From assembly GCA_016840385.1 (NCBI GenBank), contig JAEOSL010000146.1, positions 1 to 7,119 on the forward strand: a stretch of 7,119 bases of DNA, given 5' to 3'. The stretch comes from Candidatus Thorarchaeota archaeon (GTDB lineage: Archaea > Asgardarchaeota > Thorarchaeia > Thorarchaeales > Thorarchaeaceae). Position numbers and translations under genes: made by a program. Shown here one piece after another: positions 5,835 to 7,119 of this stretch. Each line of letters begins with the position of its first letter. Within the stretch, counting starts at the first letter, position 1. The notes under the pieces are model-generated. The model ran no database searches, was not told where the DNA came from, and saw only the letters and a program-made list of their open reading frames with translations.

Positions 5835-6365
5835 TCACTCCCTGAGCTGTCCTTCAAGCTGGGCATCCCATGTGCCTTCACGGACTTCTGCTTGGAACTC
5901 CTTTGCTGTCTTCCCTTCAACTGTAACGCCCATTTGTCCGCAGCTACCTGTAACTATCATTACTGCTGCTTTCATTGTCTGGGCAGAAAGGGCACTTTCT
6001 TTTCCTTTTGCGATGCTTTTCAATTGGTCAACTGTTAGGTTACCAACGAAATTGGTGTTGGGTTCTCCAGAACCTTTCGCTACACCAACCTCTTTCAGTA
6101 TCAATGCACTTGTAGGGGGTGTACCTACTTCTATTTCGAAGCTCTTGTCATTTGGATTCACAGTGATTTTTACAGGTACCTTCAATCCTGCGAAGGGTTG
6201 TGTAATCTCATTGATCTTGGTTACGACCTGGAATATGTTGACACCCGTAGGACCTAACACGAAAGACTAGCAAATCTAATCTTTTAACGAGGGTCCGATT
6301 GGGGGGCCACCACTTGCCTTGCCACCTTCGACAAGTGCGTCCACTACTATTGGTTTTTCACTCAT
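5835..6365 (-). CDS. rpl11: Ribosomal protein uL11, interrupted by a 30-nt BHB intron
   Basis: uL11 binds the GTPase-associated centre of 23S rRNA at the stalk base. Exon 1 (6365-6286) encodes MSEKPIVVDALVEGGKASG and then GPPIGPS. Exon 2 (6255-5835) continues GPTGVNIFQVVTKINE through SGEPNTNFVGNLTVDQ and MGVTVEGKTAKEF to the end. Exons total 501 nt, giving a normal 166-residue protein. Unspliced, the frame meets TAG after 29 codons. Removal of 6285-6256 restores PSLGPTGVN across the junction with a TT^A codon (phase 2). AGGAG (6380-6376) lies ten bases before the ATG. A GTG at 6260, inside the intron, is a false start that would yield a 141-residue protein lacking much of the conserved N-terminal domain. 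A true pseudogene is unlikely given intact conservation on both sides and in the rest of the operon. Confidence 0.9.
6256..6285 (-). other. Protein-coding archaeal (BHB) intron in rpl11
   Basis: Minus-strand fold: outer exon-exon helix GGACC (6296-6292)/GGTCC (6254-6250); central helix CTCG (6291-6288)/CGTG (6261-6258) with one U.U mismatch; 3-nt bulges UUA (6287-6285) and UUA (6257-6255); intron helix AAAGATTAG (6284-6276)/CTAGTCTTT (6270-6262), nine pairs with one G.U, and a five-base loop. The bulges flank the four-pair helix on opposite strands, as the splicing endonuclease requires. Cutting after the second base of each bulge removes exactly 30 nt carrying two in-frame TAG codons and restores the conserved uL11 sequence. 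Structure and protein evidence agree to the base. Confidence 0.88.
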
Positions 6366-6402
6366 TTTTCTAACTCTCCTGATTGCAGTTCCTATGATTT
6401 GC

Positions 6403-6418
6403 GACCAAATACTTGGTC
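6403..6418 (-). promoter_or_regulatory. Leader hairpin upstream of rpl11
   Basis: GACCAA (6418-6413 on the minus strand) and TTGGTC (6408-6403) form a perfect six-pair stem with a GTAT loop. It lies 38 bases before the rpl11 start and 22 bases before its Shine-Dalgarno site, in what should be the operon's 5' leader. It could be part of a regulatory leader, for instance for uL1 feedback, but no specific L1 motif is recognised. Confidence 0.35.
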
Positions 6419-6503
6419 TACTGCATCTCACGAAGTTTACTCCAGACACAGCATTCGAAACGACTGTATCGTATTAAGGAGCAAGGTCGTCGCCTCTGGA
6501 TTT

Positions 6504-6527
6504 GGTTATAAGGATTATGTCATAACC
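6504..6527 (-). promoter_or_regulatory. Candidate promoter/operator of the ribosomal operon
   Basis: TTATAA (6511-6506 on the minus strand) is a TATA-like element that would start transcription near 6482, giving a leader of about 115 bases. It lies within an inverted repeat, GGTTAT (6527-6522) and ATAACC (6509-6504), twelve bases apart. The rest of 6366-6588 shows no gene. Assignment is by composition and position only. Confidence 0.35.
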
Positions 6528-6568
6528 GCATCAATCTTAGAGCCTGTTCTCCCTGCTTCAGCAAGAAT

Positions 6569-6594
6569 GGGTAGAGAAGAATAATTCTCTACCC
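6569..6594 (-). terminator. Perfect 10-bp inverted repeat at the end of the 116-residue gene
   Basis: GGGTAGAGAA (6569-6578) and TTCTCTACCC (6585-6594) are exact inverted repeats around a six-base loop. The stem spans the stop codon (6591-6589) of the minus-strand gene. It could form a terminator or 3'-end stabilising hairpin, although no strong U-run follows on the minus strand. Confidence 0.5.
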
Positions 6595-6939
6595 CACAAA
6601 ACCAGTTGTTACGACCCAATCAAGATTTTTTGCCGCATCAAACATGTCTTTTGTTATCATCGCTAGGAATGTAGAACGGTGAGCATCACCCAGTTCTCCC
6701 TGTGTACAAGCAACAGAGTAATGCCTTCCATAGATGAAACCTTGCATATCCACTTCTTTGTAATCCTCAAGAATCTCTGTGAAGATCAACAAACCTCCAG
6801 CAATTCGAATCGCATAGGTTCCAGGATTGATGAGTTCCCACTGCCAGTTGAGAGTGCCCTGTGCAGCAGCTCTCTTCTGACGGTCCATTATCTCCTCTGC
6901 CTCTTCCCATGAATCAACGGGGGTAAACTCTGGACTCAA
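6589..6939 (-). CDS. Hypothetical protein, 116 residues
   Basis: I do not recognise this protein. It opens with a Glu-rich helix (SWEEAEEIMDRQKRAAAQG, about 10-28), followed by alternating strand-like segments (LNWQWELINPGTYAIRIAGG, then LLIFTEILEDY) and a C-terminal half with FIYGRHYSVACTQGELGDAH and FLAMITKDMFDAAKNLDWVV. No signal peptide or membrane helix is seen, so it is probably a soluble alpha/beta protein. The TTG at 6939 is chosen because a stop lies immediately upstream in frame, GGGGAG stands eleven bases before it, and it overlaps the previous gene's stop (TTGA), implying coupling. A start at the ATG of residue 18 is the alternative. Confidence 0.6.
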   Translation of the reverse strand: MSPEFTPVDSWEEAEEIMDRQKRAAAQGTLNWQWELINPGTYAIRIAGGLLIFTEILEDYKEVDMQGFIYGRHYSVACTQGELGDAHRSTFLAMITKDMFDAAKNLDWVVTTGFVG

Positions 6940-7119
6940 TCACACGCACGCTCCCCAATCTTATCAAGGTCGTATTTGCACCCATCATCATGCGCGCTCA
7001 GTTCGACGAGGTTAAACAAAGCTCTCAGATGGATATCTGGAATGTCACCTTTTGGAAGCCAGAACTCTGCACTTTGATTCTTGTCACCGTTGAACCAAGA
7101 CACACGCCACTTGATGAAT
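6936..7119 (-). CDS. C-terminal end of a hypothetical protein (runs off right edge)
   Basis: Sixty codons are open from the right edge to TGA (6938-6936). They read FIKWRVSWFNGDKNQSAEFW and continue through PDIHLRALFNLVEL to GERACD. The piece is soluble-looking and unrecognised. Its stop overlaps the TTG start of the next minus-strand gene, so the two are probably co-transcribed. At least one of the other two frames on this strand closes quickly, and the residue pattern looks coding, but the fragment is too short to assign a function. Confidence 0.6.
   Translation of the reverse strand, partial: FIKWRVSWFNGDKNQSAEFWLPKGDIPDIHLRALFNLVELSAHDDGCKYDLDKIGERACD

Noticed and set aside
5835..6260. 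uL11 starting at GTG 6260 as a 141-residue protein
   Set aside because: This start lies inside the proposed intron, lacks a ribosome binding site and loses the conserved N-terminal residues, which are found intact just upstream in the same frame.
5677..6270. 197-residue plus-strand open frame opposite rpl1 and rpl11
   Set aside because: It is the antisense shadow of two conserved ribosomal genes, shows no family features, and has no promoter or ribosome binding site that I can see.
6256..6365. rpl11 as a pseudogene or sequencing frameshift
   Set aside because: The insertion is exactly 30 nt, keeps frame, leaves conserved sequence unbroken on both sides and matches a BHB fold to the base. 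Random damage would not do this.
6900..6990. A third BHB intron joining the two right-edge genes into one protein
   Set aside because: The frames differ by one, but no fold with a four-pair helix and two 3-nt bulges was found. The TTGA overlap with GGGGAG upstream is explained better by two coupled genes.
1..7119. CRISPR arrays, insertion sequences or transposase genes
   Set aside because: No regularly spaced repeats, terminal inverted repeats with target duplications, or transposase motifs were seen.

Overview
The window looks archaeal, possibly from an Asgard-like or similarly intron-rich lineage, though the lineage is an inference. It encodes an archaeal/eukaryotic-type ribosomal stalk: uL11, uL1, a P0-type uL10 with an acidic GIGGLFG tail, and a P1-like L12 ending GLGSLFG. 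It also has TATA-like promoters, an apparently leaderless gene, AGGAGG ribosome binding sites, and two candidate bulge-helix-bulge (BHB) introns, which are an archaeal signature.

Layout. At the left edge, on the minus strand, is the N-terminal part of an M20-family metallopeptidase/deacylase homologue (1-499). Next, on the minus strand, comes a tRNA-Arg(UCU) gene (562-671) whose D-loop is interrupted by about 32 nt. Divergent from it is a plus-strand operon (811-2426) with two paralogous six-helix membrane proteins and a small winged-helix regulator. These genes are linked by short stop/start overlaps, each with AGGAGG nine bases before a GTG start. Two palindromes around CAAAG-N2-CTTTG precede the operon and are likely operators. 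A GC hairpin closes it. Converging on it is a minus-strand pair: a DinB-fold protein (2466-2921) and a histone-deacetylase-family hydrolase (2928-3692).

The ribosomal operon rpl11-rpl1-rpl10-rpl12 runs leftward from 6365 to 3818 and ends in a hairpin/U-tract terminator at 3733-3778. Upstream of it, also on the minus strand, are two overlapping genes of unknown function (6589-6939, and one running off the right edge).

The main discovery candidate is in rpl11. The universally conserved GPSLGPTGVN segment is split by an in-frame 30-nt insertion carrying two stop codons. The insertion and its flanks fold into a BHB structure: a 5-bp exon-exon helix, a 4-nt helix with one U.U mismatch, two identical UUA bulges, and a 9-bp intron hairpin with one G.U pair. 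Cutting at the standard place in each bulge restores the expected protein exactly. This is therefore very likely a protein-coding archaeal intron. A conventional gene caller would miss the first exon and start uL11 at a GTG inside the intron. The tRNA-Arg insertion folds with the same geometry, and its removal gives a consensus 10-nt archaeal D-loop. Both transcripts would need the tRNA splicing endonuclease, so a ribosomal protein mRNA appears to depend on tRNA processing enzymes.
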